Source: Tamarix chinensis (taxonomy: Eukaryota; Streptophyta; Magnoliopsida; Caryophyllales; Tamaricaceae). From it: DNA of 64,000 bases. The DNA lies in NCBI GenBank assembly GCA_030549775.1, contig CM060174.1, forward strand, positions 71,737,466 to 71,801,465, written 5' to 3'. Below, piece after piece: positions 34,402 through 47,869 of the stretch. The stretch's first letter is position 1; every line of letters starts with the position of its first letter. Below the pieces are notes generated by a model. That model searched no databases, was not told the DNA's origin, and was given only the letters and a program-made list of their open reading frames with translations. A program made the position numbers and the translations under genes.

Positions 34402-34895
34402 TAATGAACATTATCTGTTTGAACTACGGAGGCTTGGGGTTCGTAATCACCGTGATCTTGTACGTACAGAGCAATCTGATGTCTTGTTCCTCATGGACAC
34501 TCTTGGCGACTAAAGTCTAGACTCAGAGATTTTGATGGAGTTTCTGATGATAGCGTGGAAAGGAGCGGAGGGCTCACTCTCTTATGGAAGAAAGGCCTAA
34601 CCGTGAAGCTCAGATCAATGTCCATCCATCACATTGAGGTGGAGATTTACGGGCTTCTGCGAGTGGCCAGAATCCAATAAAAGACATCTATCTTGGGAAT
34701 TACTCAAGACTTCTACGCTCAGAAAGCTCTCTGTCGCAGCTTGTGGGTGGCTATTTTAACTAAATCTTGCACTTTAATGAAAAGAATGGTAGATCCTGGT
34801 GCTATGACAGACAAGTGATGGAGTTCCAGTTGGTGGTAGACGAATTTTAACTAAAGCTTCTAGATTTAGGTTACACGGGCTATCAGTTCACCGTC
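34402..34895 (+). pseudogene. LINE 1 endonuclease domain, first part
   Basis: Starts at ATG 34402. MNIICLNYGGLG matches the N-terminus of plant LINE ORF2 endonuclease domains (consensus N..SWNCQGLG). Shifted frames continue the domain: LMDTLGD, LLWKKGL, then DLGYTGYQFT at the end. The domain stops abruptly at 34895, where the LTR of copia element 2 begins. It resumes at about 39300. Confidence 0.8.
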
Positions 34896-35015
34896 TGTTG
34901 AGCAAATATATCCATCACAGCAACAGAGTTGACTTCATTCAATTCTGTTAGCTATTCCTTCTCTTCTTCTTGTATTTAGGAGATAAACTTTCAGCTACTA
35001 TTGTAATTAGATCCG
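34896..35015 (+). repeat. 5' LTR of copia element 2, 3' end lost
   Basis: Starts TGTTGAGCAAATATATCCAT and matches the 3' LTR (from 39135) through the shared block GGAGATAAACTTTC to GTAATTA. The rest of the LTR and the primer-binding site are not found between here and gag, so they appear deleted. Confidence 0.75.
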
Positions 35016-38000
35016 CCTACACAACTTCCTAGTGGCCTCTTCTCCTTCGTTCTCTACTTCTGCTGCAACCTCAAGCAACAACTCTGCTTCTTCTTCTCTT
35101 CAATCCACCGATATTCATCATCAAATCACTATCAAACTTAACTCATCTAATTATCTACTATAGCTTACTCAATTTAAACATTTATTAAAATGTCGTGATC
35201 TTAAAGGCTACATTGGTGGCTCTCTCTCCTGTCCTCCACGAAAAATTCTTCCAACAGATTCAGAACTTAACCCTGCCTATACTCAATGGCAAAAACAAGA
35301 CCAAATCTTACTTGGCTGACTTCTCTCCTCTCTCAGTAAATCTGTTCTTGCTCAAGTGGTAGGCTTGACCACCTCTCGGGATGTTTGGCTTGCCCTTGAA
35401 AATTATTATGCCTCTCAATCTAGAACTTGTAATATGTAACTCTGTCGATCTCTTCAAACACTTCAAAAGGGCAACCAGTCCATGTTCTTCATGCCAAGAA
35501 GCTTGCAGATAACCTTGCTACTTCTGGGAACAAAATTGAGCTTACGACAAATTATTCTCGCTGGACTAGATTTCACATATGATCCAATTATCACTTCCTT
35601 AATAACTACTAATGATCCTTTCACTATAAATGACTTCTATTCTCATCTACTTGCTTTTGATATGAGAGTTGAGGCTCAACAAGCTATCATTCAGCAACAA
35701 CCTATTTCCAATTATGCCTCCCAACATCATTTTGGTTCCTCTAAATCATCAGCTCATAAAAGCATTGGTCGTTCATCCTCTCAACCCCATCATAATTGTG
35801 GTCCTCCAAGGTCTGTTCCTCACCCTCTCCCAATACCAATACTTAGGGACCATGTCAACTCTGTGGTCGCAAGAAGCATATTGCACTGGACCGCTGGTAT
35901 CAATTTGATGAATCATTCCAAGCCTCTAAATCTTCCCCCGTGGGCTTACACTACTGCTTAGGGCTCTACCCTTTAACATCAATGGTTGCCTGAAAGAGGG
36001 GCCACTCATCACATGACCCTTGATCTTAGCAAAGTCAATCTTCATTCCATATATAATGGTCCAAACCAGATCAAAATTGGTAATGGTAAGACAATTCCTA
36101 TTGCTCATATTAGCACTTCATCTTTCATCACTCCATCTCACACCTTTTTTCTCAATAATTTATATCATGTCCCTTCTCTTTCTGCTAATCTCCTATATAT
36201 ATCTCAGTTTACCAAAGATAACGATTGTTATTTTAAATTTCGTCCAACTTTTTGTTGTTGTGAAGGACTGTCACATAAGGCTACCTCTTCTACACAACTA
36301 GAATAAGAATGATCTCTATCATTTTACACTTGTTCGTGAGCTATCCAGCAATGCTTCCTCCTCTAATTTTCATTCTCCATCTATTTCTATTTGGTATCAA
36401 CGCCTTCGTCATCCAATGTCCTCTATGGTCAATACAGTTCTTAGGTCCAATAATATTCCTATCTCCCATAGTTCGAATCACTTTTGTCAATCATGTCATC
36501 TTATCAAGAGTTGTAAACAATCATTTTCATTAATTAATATTACTTATCATGCACCATTAAGCTTAATTGCCTCTGATTTTTGGGTTTCTCCATTTTTATC
36601 TAACAAAGGCTTTCGTTACTAATTATTTATTACTAATGTATTTAGCCGTTTCACCTGACTCTTTCCCATGGTTTGAAAATTAGATGCCCTCTCCTACTTC
36701 ATTTCATTCAAAACTAAGATTTAAAACTTATTAGGTCATAAGATTAGTATCGTCCAATTTGACAATGGTAGTGAATTCAGAACATTCACAACCTATGTGG
36801 AATCTCAAGGTATTTATCATTGTTTCTCCTAGCCCCATACATATAAACAAAAATGACTTAATTGATTGCCCTCATCGCCATGTTGTTGAGACAGAATTGG
36901 CCCTCTTATACAACTCATTTATGCCTCTCCCTTATTGGGATCATGCTTTCACATTAGCATGATATCTCATTAGTTCCATACCATCCAAATTCACCAAAGC
37001 TAGATCTCCAATCTAGCTTTTATTCAATCAAAACCCCGATTACAAATCCTTGAGAGTATTTTGTTGTCTTTATTTTCCATGTCTTCATCCCTATAACTCA
37101 CATAAACTGCAACCCTGATCCCTTCCCTGTGTCTTATTAGGCTACATCAACACTCATAAAGGTTATATTTACCTTCATATCCCTTCTCAAAGGTTGTACA
37201 TCTCACTACATGTGTGTTTTAAGGAAGCCATGTTTCCATTCGCAAACAGCAGTAAGCCTGACTCCTCCTCAACTATTTCTTGTTTAGTTCCCATCATTAA
37301 TTCTTCTCTCATTGCCACATTTCATTCTCCACCTTTGTTACCTACTCCATCCTCCACTACTACATTACCAACTCCTACCAGTACTCCACAATTACCCTCT
37401 TCACTTCCTCTACAGCCTATCTCTGACTCTCCTTTGTCCTCTGCAACACCTACTGTATATGCTCCTTTAAACACATCTTCACCACATCCCTTGCATGTGA
37501 CTCCCTAACATCATATGGTCACTCATGATAAAGTTGGCATTCACAAACCAATTAAGAAATTCTATCTTACAACCACTAAATATCCCCTTCAAGTTGAGGA
37601 CCTTGTTGAGCCTCATTGTTATAGTCAAGAATCACTTGATCCTAAACGGAGATGTGCTATAGATGATGAATTTAATGCATTGATTCATAATGTCACATGG
37701 ACACTTGTACCTTCTACTCCAAAAATGAATGTGGTTGGGTGCCAATAGGTTTTTTGTATAAAAAGACATATTGATGGCTTGATGGATCGCTACAAAGCTC
37801 AACTTGTAACTAAAGGTTATACTCAACAAGATGGACTTGATTATGGAGAAACATTCAATCCTATAGTAAAAGCTGCACCATTAGTCTTGTTTTGTCATAC
37901 GGTCTAATGCACAGTTGTCTTATCCATCAATTGGATGTCCAAAATGCATTTTTACATGGATTTATGCATGAAGAGGTATTTATGAAACAACTATTGGTTT

Positions 38001-39100
38001 ACACCAACTCTAGTTTTCCTAATTATGTGTGTAGACTTCACAAATCCCTTTATGGAATCAAACAATCTCCTCATGCTTGGTTTTCTCAACTCAATTCTCA
38101 TCTCATCCTCCTTGGTTTCACTGGTTCTAAGGATTACTCATCATTGTTTCTCTATCACACTTCAGACTCTATTCTATATGTTCTTGTCTGCGTAGATGAT
38201 ATTATTATTATAAGTTCTTCTTTCCTTGTTATCCAAGCTTTTATAGATGGATTAAAATTGGAATTTTCCATCAAGGATCTTGTCCCCCTTAACCATTTAT
38301 TAGGTATTGAATCCACTGCATGTGTTGATGGATTATTTCTTTCTCAATATAAATATATCACTGATCTTCAGCAGACAACAAAACTTGATGGTGTTAAACC
38401 TAGCCTTAATCCTCTTGCAACTAATACTCGTTTATTAGTTAAAGATGGCTCAAAAATTCAAGATGCCACTTCCTATCATAGTTTGGTTGGTGCTCTCTAG
38501 TATCTTAGCTTCACATGCCCTGACATTGTTGTACTTGCCCAAAAAGTCTGCCAATATAAACATAATCCTACAAAAGATCATTAGGCTACTGTGAACAAGA
38601 TCCTTCATTGTCTTAAGCACACTGTAACTTATGGCGTCTTACTACGTCATTCCTCTGACTCCTCAATTGATGCCTACTCTAATGCTGATTGGGCAAGTTA
38701 AATTGATGATCGACAATCTACAAGTGGTTACTGTATCTTCTTTGGATCTAACTTAGTCCCATTGAGTGTTCACAAATAGAAAATGCTTTCCTAATCAAGT
38801 ACAAAAGCAGAATATCGAGCTCTTGCAACTACCTCAGCTAAACTTTTATGGATCTAATTTTTGCTACGTGAACTAGGAATTTCCGTCCCATGCACGCACT
38901 AATCTAGGTTCAACATACCTTATTGCATATCCAATCTTCCATGCACGCACTAAACACATAGAAATAGATTATCACTTTGTTCTCGAACAAGTTTCCTCTA
39001 AGAATATTGATGTTAGCTTTATCTCTACCAAAGATCAGCTGGTGGATATTCTCACCAAGGGTCTCACCTCTTCAAGATTTCAAACGTTACAAAACAAACT
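35016..39100 (+). pseudogene. Ty1/copia gag-pol pseudogene, element 2
   Basis: Gag of the UBN2 type begins near 35033 (Ser/Thr-rich start, then HHQITIKLNSSNYLL and IGGSLSCPP). The zinc knuckle at 35853-35898 reads CQLCGRKKHIALDRW, so the last cysteine has become Arg. The protease region near 35995 reads ERGATHHMT where D-S/T-G-A is expected, so its catalytic Asp is lost. Integrase fragments follow at 36470-36960. Reverse transcriptase is open from 37892 to 38500 (QLDVQNAFLHG, then CVDDIII at 38189-38209 in place of YVDD). RNase H is near 38680-39080 (NADWAS, KAEYRALATTSA, LVDILTKGL). Multiple stops and frameshifts occur. This family differs from element 1 in both LTR and gag. It lies inside the LINE 1 endonuclease. 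Confidence 0.9.
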
Positions 39101-39134
39101 AATTGTATGTGCACCTATACTTACCTTGAGGGGT

Positions 39135-39297
39135 TGTTGAGAAAATATATCCATCCCAACAACATAATTAACTTCATTAAATTCTATTATCTATTCATTC
39201 TCTTCTCCTTATATTTAGGAGATAAACTTTCATCTACAACTGTAATTATATCTTATATAATAAGATATCACTCAAATAGAAATGATTTGAGTGAGCC
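39135..39297 (+). repeat. 3' LTR of copia element 2
   Basis: Starts TGTTGAGAAAATATATCCAT after a TTGAGGGG purine tract. The end is placed just before the LINE frame resumes near 39300. It is about 160 bp if that boundary is right. No clear 5-bp target duplication could be fixed. Confidence 0.65.
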
Positions 39298-39299
39298 AT

Positions 39300-39520
39300 T
39301 CAATAGTCATACCTTTAATAATGGGAGAGATGGTGATAAGAATGGGAAATGCAGACTTGATTGGGCCTTTGCATCAAGGAAATAGGTAAAGTTTTTGCCT
39401 TAATTTGGTGTTGAGAACCTTGATAAAGATTGGTCAGATCATGCACCTATCAAAATGTATGATGTATAGGTAGCGGGTCAAAGAAAAAGAAGGCCTTTTA
39501 TGATTTTGATGTGGATAACT
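39300..39520 (+). pseudogene. LINE 1 endonuclease domain, second part
   Basis: Resumes the endonuclease with FNNGRDGDKNGKCRLDWAFA, then ENLDKDWSDHAPIK, the conserved C-terminal SDHAP motif of LINE apurinic-type endonucleases. Read with the part ending at 34895, it forms one domain split by copia element 2. Confidence 0.8.
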
Positions 39521-40480
39521 CGTAAATATAGTTATTAAAATTTTGATCTCATTTTATGATTCAAAAATTACAAATTGATCTATGATATTAGGTAGAATTA
39601 TAAATATATTTTTATCTTAGGTAAAATTTTACAATTCGACATTATAACTATGTTTTTTTTATCAATTTATCTTTAAATTTGTTTCTAATCTTATTTAACA
39701 TATATGTCTTTCATAACTACATAGTTTTTAACCCTATATTATTTTGCAATATGACTTGAAATGAGTAAAAGCAAAGAAAATATAACTAAAATACTACTAA
39801 GATAATAAAATGGATTGTTAAAGTAAAGTGTTGACAAAAAATTTAATATCCATCTAAATAGTAAAATAAATATATTAATTTTTATAATATTATTACTTAT
39901 AAAATTTGATTTAATAAAAAATCATATTTTTTTATATTTCTTTATAATCATATTAATTTCATAATGCAAACAAGTTTTACTTTATGGTATATGCATAGTT
40001 TAGATAGTAACTTAACACGTGTGTGTGTGTGTGTAGCAAAAAATTCTTCTTCTTTGCTTCTTTTTTATCTATATTTATCAAAAATTTTAAAGCTAATATA
40101 ATTTTTTTGGGTATTATTCTTTTAAATGATAGAATATATTGTCATCTAATTATTACATTCATTATCGTTGTTTTCATTCACCATGTATTTTTTTTAATGA
40201 TGCCAACATTATATATTTCAAACATAATGAGTTGTATGTTTCTTCTACCCATAATCTCATTTTATTTTTCACTTTTCATTTGGTAATTTACTTCTGATGT
40301 TGTTAACTTAATATAGTTCCTAATATGTAAAACGAATTCAACAATTCATGCTACTTGTAAGTTGTTAAAACTTGATTGGTGACTATATGAGAGCTTAAAA
40401 GTGTAATATGTTACTCTTTTAACATAAAATATGTTCTTTTATGTCATATAAGTATACGCATGTTATATTTTTATGATTTT
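39521..40480. other. AT-rich insertion or decayed segment inside LINE 1
   Basis: About 960 bp of very AT-rich DNA between the endonuclease and the linker before reverse transcriptase, not resembling LINE coding sequence. It includes a GT repeat near 40018. It is probably another small insertion, but no termini were recognised. Confidence 0.35.
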
Positions 40481-41551
40481 TGTAGGATCTTATGATGCTA
40501 CAATCCGATTATGAGCTCCAAATCAATGCTAGGTAGAATCTCAATTCTAATAACCTTTCTCATAACAAGTGTGAACACATAAATAAGGAAATTTGGGAAA
40601 GTGGAGCTTCAAATGGTGGTATGGGAATTGCTATAAATTTGAAAGAATTTGTTATCAATCTTCGGGTATGAGAACATTCTACTTTTGGCGTGGTTCACGA
40701 ACAACTATGTGAAATCACAGAAAAGATCAACATGCTCAACTAGAGTGGTTATAATGATGTAAAAAGAAAAGAGCATCATGATAGTAATATTCAAGAAGGG
40801 GACGAGAATAATCAACTCCTCCATACAAAAGCTAGTGGCTAAAGAAAAAATAATATGTTGAGGAGACCGATAGGTGATAACGGAATTTTTTAGTCCAAGG
40901 AGAAGGATATGGAAAATGTCTTAGTTGATTATTTTGAAGTCCTTTTTTTAACCAATAAACCATGAGAAATGGAGGAGACATTAAGTGGTATTCAATGGAA
41001 GATCTCCGATGATATGAACAAGGAATTGTTAGAACCTTTTTATGGGGAGGAATTTTTCCAAGATCTCTTCTAGATGCACCCCACTAAGGCCTCAAGACCT
41101 GACGGCATGTGCGTCCTATTTTTCCAAAAATATTAGCACATTGTTGAACATGACATTGTGAGTATAGTGTTAGATTTATTGACTAACGTACATGTGGTAG
41201 AGGATATTAATAAAACCTTCATTAGTATTATCCCAAAGAATAAAGAATCAAAGAGGATTTCTAATTTTCATCCATTTAGTGCATGAAATATTCTCTACAA
41301 GTTGGTGTCAAAGGTGTTAGCTAACAGATTAAAGTGAGTTATTCCATTAGTTATTTAGAGCACTAAAGTGTCTTTGTTCCTAGACGCCTTTTACTGATTA
41401 TGTGCTTGTGGCCTTTGAAGTCTTCCATAAAATGAAGCACTACAAAAGAGGGAACAAAGGGGATACGACACTAATGTTAGATATGAGCAAAGCCTATGAC
41501 AGGGTAGAATGGGACTTTTTGTAGTAGATGATGATGAATATGAGATTCCAA
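40481..41551 (+). pseudogene. LINE 1 linker and reverse transcriptase, first part
   Basis: The linker motif LLHTKASG, RKNNMLRRPIGDNG is near 40825-40890. Reverse transcriptase follows: KDMENVLVDYFEVLF, HPTKASRPDGM near 41080, FISIIPKNKESKRISNF near 41220, ILYKLVSKVLANRLK near 41290 and [17 protein letters not shown] near 41472-41525. Several frameshifts and stops occur. The domain breaks at CAA 41549-41551, where the CACTA element starts, and continues at 53817. Confidence 0.85.
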
Positions 41552-41559
41552 CTCTAGTA

Positions 41560-42580
41560 TATAGATCGGAATACACGGTATAAAGTATAAATCTATTTAA
41601 ATCTAACATGTCATATATACCCTTTACCTATAATAAAAAACATGGAGGAAAAAATTTTCACTAAAAAAATAATAGTGTACACGACATTTTGGTATACTAA
41701 CCACCTTGTATACCCTGACTAAATGAGATTTATTTAGTAAAGGTATACATGACAGTTATTATACAAAAATTTTGTGCATACTACTATTTTCTATTTTTTT
41801 AAAATTTGAAATAAAATTATAAATGATGGTCGGGGTGAAAAAAGGTTGTGTATATCCTTACTTAAGAAGCACTGCTATAGTAAATTAGTAACGGTATATA
41901 CAACAGTTCTTTTACTAAAATTATCATGCATACTTTCTTCACCTCATTTTTATTGTAGAAGTTTAACCTCATCATGTCCTATACATTTTAATTTACCCAA
42001 CCCCATATAGAGAGAAACCATCATTTCCATTGGAAGAAAAACATTCCCCTATCCCTATTGCCATCTTTGTCGGCCACCTCTGCCATTAGTTTTTGTTATT
42101 TGGCTTCTTCTCCTCTTCACCATTATCGCCCTACTCATTCTCTACTCCTGTCATGCTACATTCTCCATTTCCTAATTTTGAAATTTAAGTTTTTTTTTAG
42201 ATTGTATGCATTGTTAAAATACTATAAATTTTATGCATTTTTAAAATACTATGCTTTCTTTTCCTTACAAACTTGAACTACATCATGTATAGTTATATTG
42301 TAAATGTTTTTGTGGTGCATATCTATACTCTATATGTTTTTTGTTTTTCTTTCATATGTCTTGTGGAGTTGAAAAATAGTTTACTAGGTATAATATCAAA
42401 CTATTTATAAAAACATAATTTATAAAGGATTTAGATAGTATTATGGAAATCATGTACTAGATATTTATTATGTAAATGGTGTTTTAATATACTAGCTGGT
42501 GGTTTTTGATAGGCTTGGCTAATATCATGAGATTCTCCATCTTATTTATATATACATAATTAGGGGATTTTACTTCTCAT
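41560..42580. repeat. Left subterminal region of CACTA 2
   Basis: Contains GTACACGACA near 41676, GTATACATGACAGTTATTAT near 41742 and GTATATACAACAGTTCTTTT near 41893, variants of one repeat, plus a pyrimidine-rich leader-like stretch at 42040-42170. The right end has matching inverted variants at 53515-53760. No gene. Confidence 0.55.
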
Positions 42581-42581
42581 T

Positions 42582-44393
42582 ATGGATCAAAAGTGGATCC
42601 ATGAAAGTAGGTTGTCTGGAGAATATATAAATGGTGTTAAGGGCTTTTTTAAGATAATGGTTCAACATTCAAGAGATTCTTTATAGATATTTTGTCCATT
42701 CATGGATTGTAAAAATACAATAAGAAGAGGGGTAAATGAGATACAAGATTATCTCATTATCCATATAATTTATAAGAGTTACACTAGGTGAATATAATAT
42801 GGAGAGCCACTTCTTAATGAACTTAGTGTTCCTGACCATAATGATGTTGAAACTATTGATGACTTTGTTTACATGGAAGGCCTAATAAATAATTTTGAAG
42901 AACATTTTAGATTTTGTCCAAAAAAAAATTTAAGTTGGTTATTGATTTATAGATGTCTTTGTACAACAGTTGTGCTTAACTTACAAAATTATCGGTCATA
43001 TTTTCATTGTGGAACTTGAAGGCAAGTAATGGATAGAACGATAAAAGCTTCCCTTATCTTCTTGAGTTCTTGAAGGAGATAGTTCCAGATGATAATATGC
43101 TTCCTTCCCAAACTTATGGGTTAAGAAGATTCTTTGCTCTATGGGTTTGAAGTATGAAAATATTCATGCTTATTCTATCAATTATATTTTGTACTGTAAA
43201 GAATGTGCATTGTTAGATAGTTTTTCTTAGTGTCAAATGTTACGATACAAAAGAATTAAGGTTCCTAATAAGGCATTGTGATACTTTTTAATTATACCAA
43301 AATTTTAATGCATATTTCTTAATGATGAAAATGTGGAGAATTTTATATGGTATGTGAAGATTTTTTATTACAAGATTAGATATTTGGAAAATTCTATCAA
43401 TTGTGTATACCTTGATTTTTGTGGTGAAGCTAGAGATGTATAAATTGTAATTTGTTAAAATGAAATGAATCCTTTTAATGGCACCTCCAACTATAGTATA
43501 TGGCCCATTATTCTAGTGATTTATAAGCTGCCCCCATCATTATGCATAAAGCGGAGATGGGTGATGTTATCCTTGCTTATGTCATGTCTAAATCAGTCGG
43601 ATAATGATATCGACGTTTATTTGGCTCTCCTTGTTGAGGATGTAAAGTACACATGGGATCATGATTTTGAAGTAGTTGATGCATAAAGCTAAGGGTCTTT
43701 TAACTTGTGAATGATGTTATGTTGCACCATAAATGATTTCCAGGCGTATGGTATTCTTTTTTTTTATAATGTACACATATACTATGCATGCCCTATTGGT
43801 AAAGATAATACAAACTTTCTCCAACTACCGAAGAGTAGGAAGACTACTTATCTTAGGCATTGAAGATTTTTTCCTATGAACCATCATTATTGTAAACAAA
43901 AAAGGCTTTGAATGAAAAAATTAAAAAAATCAATAATCTCAAATATACTCATGGGATAACAAATACTTGAAAAAGTGAGAGACTTTAATGTTCCATTTAG
44001 AAAAATAATAATAAGAAAGGTGCCCAAGTAGGTGGAAGAATAGGTTAATCTTTTTTGACCTTCCATATTAGAAAGACATGTACGTACAACATTGTCTTGA
44101 TGCATTACATATCAAGAAGAATGTATCTAATTATTTAATTGGTATACTTATAAATGTGCAAAAATTAAAAAAAAAACAAAGGATGGAATCAGTGCTTGGG
44201 TTGACTTGCTTGATATAGGTATAAGAATAGAACTACATCCATAGAAGGTGGGAAACATAACATTTTTACCTCATGCATATTATTCTCTTTCCAAAGAAGA
44301 GAAAAAAATCTATGAGTATTTGCATGAAGTGAAGGTTCTCGAAAGATATTCGTCAAACATCAAGAACCCTTTTTTAATGAAAATTCTGAAGTT
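42582..44393 (+). pseudogene. CACTA 2 TNP2 transposase, first part
   Basis: ATG 42582 opens MDQKWIHESRLSGEYINGVK, the transposase-associated N-terminal domain. Further blocks are LLEFLKEIVPDDNMLPSQTYG near 43060, and at 43465-43680 the TNP2 core: NPFNGTSNYSIWPIILVIYKLPP, then SDNDIDVYLALLVEDVKYTW. Shifted frames carry the rest to FLMKILK at 44373-44393. Stops and frameshifts are frequent, though conserved blocks are clear. The frame is cut by a minus-strand LINE at 44393 and resumes at 49455. Confidence 0.85.
44380..44393. repeat. Target-site duplication of LINE 2, left copy
   Basis: AAAATTCTGAAGTT, matched at 49455-49468 with one difference. Followed by a T tract, the complement of the LINE's short poly(A) tail. 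Confidence 0.85.
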
Positions 44394-44468
44394 TTTTTGG
44401 TAAGTAAGTAGTTTTTATTACTACCAAAAATGAAGATATGTACAAACTAATTTAGATCACCAATGCAT

Positions 44469-47400
44469 CTATACAATCTTTCCATTGGTCATCCTTATTG
44501 ACAGATGAGAAGCAAAAAGCCTACTTGACACTACAAAGCAAATATCTATAAGAAACAAATTAGAGTGTCGAGATTTATTTCCAAAGATTCTAGCATTCCT
44601 TTTCTGCCAAATGGATCTTATGAATATAACAAATAGGGCTCTGAGTATGTCCTTCTTCCTCTTACATTGCTTTGTGTTTTTAGCCAAGATCTTCAGTTCT
44701 GTCTCCCATGAGTGGATATGATCCCTCCTGTTAAAGGATTTCCTAATCTTCATCCAAATATCCTGACTATAAGGGAAATCAAACATAAGGTGTTTGATTT
44801 CCTCCTCTTGTCTTGTCATGCACAAGATGCACTCAATATCCTCTAGAAATTTAAGTTGCTTCAATATTACCTTGGTCATCAACCTGTTTTGAATAGCAAG
44901 CCAGGTAATAAATTGGTTATTGAGAGTAGCCAAACCACACCAAGGAATAAACCACCACCAAACTTTTTCACCATGGTGCCAAGTAAGATCATACGTTCCC
45001 TTTATACTGTAAGATCCATCATTATTTATGATTTTTGTCAAAAAGTAAGAATCAGAGAAGAAGTCATGAAACCGATGTCTAAGATTGAAGATTTGCTATA
45101 GATGCCAAAAGCACTTATGGACTAAAGTAAATGACCACAAAGATTGAGAGCTTAAAAAAATATAATGAACCCATTTAACCCAAAGGGAGTCCTTTTTGTG
45201 GCATAATTTCTAAAGCATTTTCCCACTGCCACTTTATTCCATTGATGCACATCAATTTAGCCCAGATCTCCTTCCTTTTTAGGTAAGCAAACTTTCTTCC
45301 AAGCTACCAAAGCTTTCTTTGAAGAATTTATCTTTCTAGTCTTGAGAAACTGCCTGCACATACATTCAATTTGCTGGGTCAACTTCCTCAGGAGAATAAA
45401 AACTTGAGACTAGTAAATTTGGAAGCTAAAAAATAACAGACTTCAATAATTGAGTTTGACCAGCGTAGGATAGTAGATGGGAATGCCATCCTGTAAGCTT
45501 CTTTGCTATTTTCTACACCAAACCTTGGAGCTGGGAGGTTGTTAATCTTGTAGAGAATAAAGGAACCCCCTAAATATGAGAAGGGAAAACTACCTTCATA
45601 GAAATTAGTTTGGTGTAGGATATGAAGTCTTGTTGCATCATCCACACCCCCAAAAAATATGCTGCTCTTTTGAGGATGAATAATAAGACCAAACCTATCA
45701 TAGAAGTCTTTAATTACATTGATAAGACTATTAACCAACTTAAAATCGCCCCTACAGAAAATGAGCATATCATCTGCAAAAGCTAAGTTAATAATATTTA
45801 AATCTTTACATTTAGGATGACCTTTAAAATCCTTATCATTCCACAAAAACTTGAGAGATCTGGTTAGGTATTCAAACACCAACACAAACAAATAAGGGGA
45901 GAGGGGGTTCCCTTCCCTTAGCCCTTTCTAAACTTTGAAAGGCTTAGTCAACTCTCTATTTATATAAAGAGAATAGGAGACAGTGGTTACATAGGCCATT
46001 ATCCATCTAACAACTTGGAGGGAAAAACCATAAGCATGAAGGACTTGGTGCAAAAAAAAACCCAGTGAACTAAATCCTAAGCCTTTTTAATATCAAATTT
46101 AATCATGCATATAGGAGAGATATATTTTTGAGAATATTTCCTAACCAATTCAGCAGCTAGCAAAACAATTTTACCAATATGCCTTCCTTTAACAAATCTA
46201 GATTGATCTTGATTGATGATATAAGGCATTAAGGTCTGCAGTATGGCAGTTAGAATTTTAGATATGATCTTGTATAAAACTCCACAACAAGCAATAGGCC
46301 TATAATCACTTACCCTAGTAGCATTGCCTATTTTTGGGATGAGGGTTAGAGAAGTGATGTTGAGTTGGGGAGGAAGATATCCAGTAATGAAAAAAATTTC
46401 CACTACAAATATGATATCAACACCTATAATCTCCCATTATTTCTTAAAGAAAGAAGAAGTAAAACCATCAACACTAGGGGCTTTATAATCTCCAATAGCA
46501 AACACAACCTCCTTAACCTCTTGGGATGAAATTGGGGAAAGGAGTTGATACTTATGAGCATTATGGAGAACTGGACCCTGTGTGATACCTGTAGAATTAA
46601 CCAAACTTGTGCCACTCCTTTTAGATCCTAGAAGCTATTTGTAAAAATTGAGAAAAGAGTCTGAGATGCAGACAAGATTAGAGGTGACAGCCCCTAGATT
46701 CATTTCAATATGCTGAATGGAGTTCAAATTTTGATTGCCCTTCAATCTAGCAAAGAAGTATTTATGGTTTGCATCCCCTACATTCAACCAATGAATTTTG
46801 GATTTCTACTTGATAAAGCATTCATAACATCTTGATATTTTGTTAAGGTGATCTTCACACTCCTACATTGCAGCTCTAAGATCATTATTACTAATATCTT
46901 GCAGTAAAATCTTTTGAGACTCAGATAAGGCCTTCATTGCCTCCTCCATTTTGTGCTCTAGAGAACCATATTTAACCCTATCAAATCCCTTAAAGATAGG
47001 ATTTAATATTTGAATAGTTTTGTATATATGTAGAAGAGGGTTACTACTTGAAGGCCCTTCCCAATGCTCCCTTATGATGTCCAAGAATTGAGGTTCTTCG
47101 GTCCAAAAATTATTAAACCTAAAAGGTTTTTTCCTGATAGTGTGCAACCCTGTATGGACTTGGACAATGCAATGATCAAATAACATGGGGGATGGAAGGT
47201 AGTAGAAGAATTTGTGAACACATTAAGCCAGAGTACATTCACCATAACCCTATCTAGCTTATAAGCAATAACATCATCCCCACTCCTTTTATTCATCCAA
47301 GTGAAAAAATAACCATAGCCATTAAGATCTCTCAGACCCAAAAGATTAAGGCAGTGAGAAAAATCAAGCATGGCCTGAGTAGAAGGTGTGTCCCCTCCCT

Positions 47401-47850
47401 ACTTTTCATAATGGTGAAGAATGATGTTAAAATATCCAATTAAAATCATAGGGTGGAAGATCCTTTTATTTAGTTCTAAATAGTTCGACAAGCTTTTCCT
47501 AGCTGAACCAGTATTGAAAGCATAAATAACGCCCACCACAAACTGCACCTTACCACCTAAAGTTTTGACATCACACAAAATTCCCTAAGCAAAGGAAGAA
47601 ATATGATTCATGTCCAAACCAAAGGATCCCAGAGCACCCACACTCGCCCATTAGCATGACTCTAATAACTATTTAACCACATCCAATTCCTTGATAAAGC
47701 TGTTTTAATATTATCAGGCTTATTTGCTTTAACTCTGGTCTTTAGTAAACCAATAAGGGAGCACTTGCTTTGTTTGATCCATCCACAAACCTCCCTTTGT
47801 TTGGATGGATCATTAATGCCTCTCATATTCCAACTAGCAAACATGGGCAC
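44469..47850 (-). pseudogene. LINE 2 ORF2: endonuclease, reverse transcriptase, zf-RVT
   Basis: Starts at 47850 with ASWNMRGINDPSKQREV, the endonuclease N-terminus. LGLRDLNGYGYFFTWMNKR, then LDRVMVN, lie near 47340-47240. Reverse transcriptase has LTLIPKIGNATRVSDYRPIA near 46350, QSRFVKGRHIGK near 46210, KFDIKKA followed by a stop near 46080, and FADD (in LAFADDMLIF) at about 45769-45780. The C-terminal zf-RVT domain is at 45041-44469 (WWWFIPWCGLATLNNQFITWLAIQNRL; C-I-L-C and later His/Cys residues). A handful of stops and frameshifts interrupt it, fewer than in LINE 1. No RNase H domain is seen after zf-RVT, so this family differs from LINE 1. Confidence 0.85.
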
Positions 47851-47869
47851 CTAGATCATGAGGGTGTCC

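Noticed and set aside
41659..41677. CACTAAAA as the left terminus of the CACTA element
   Set aside because: It leaves 107 bp of unexplained DNA and no matching target repeat; the ends at 41552 and 53816 give CAA duplications and an in-phase host frame.
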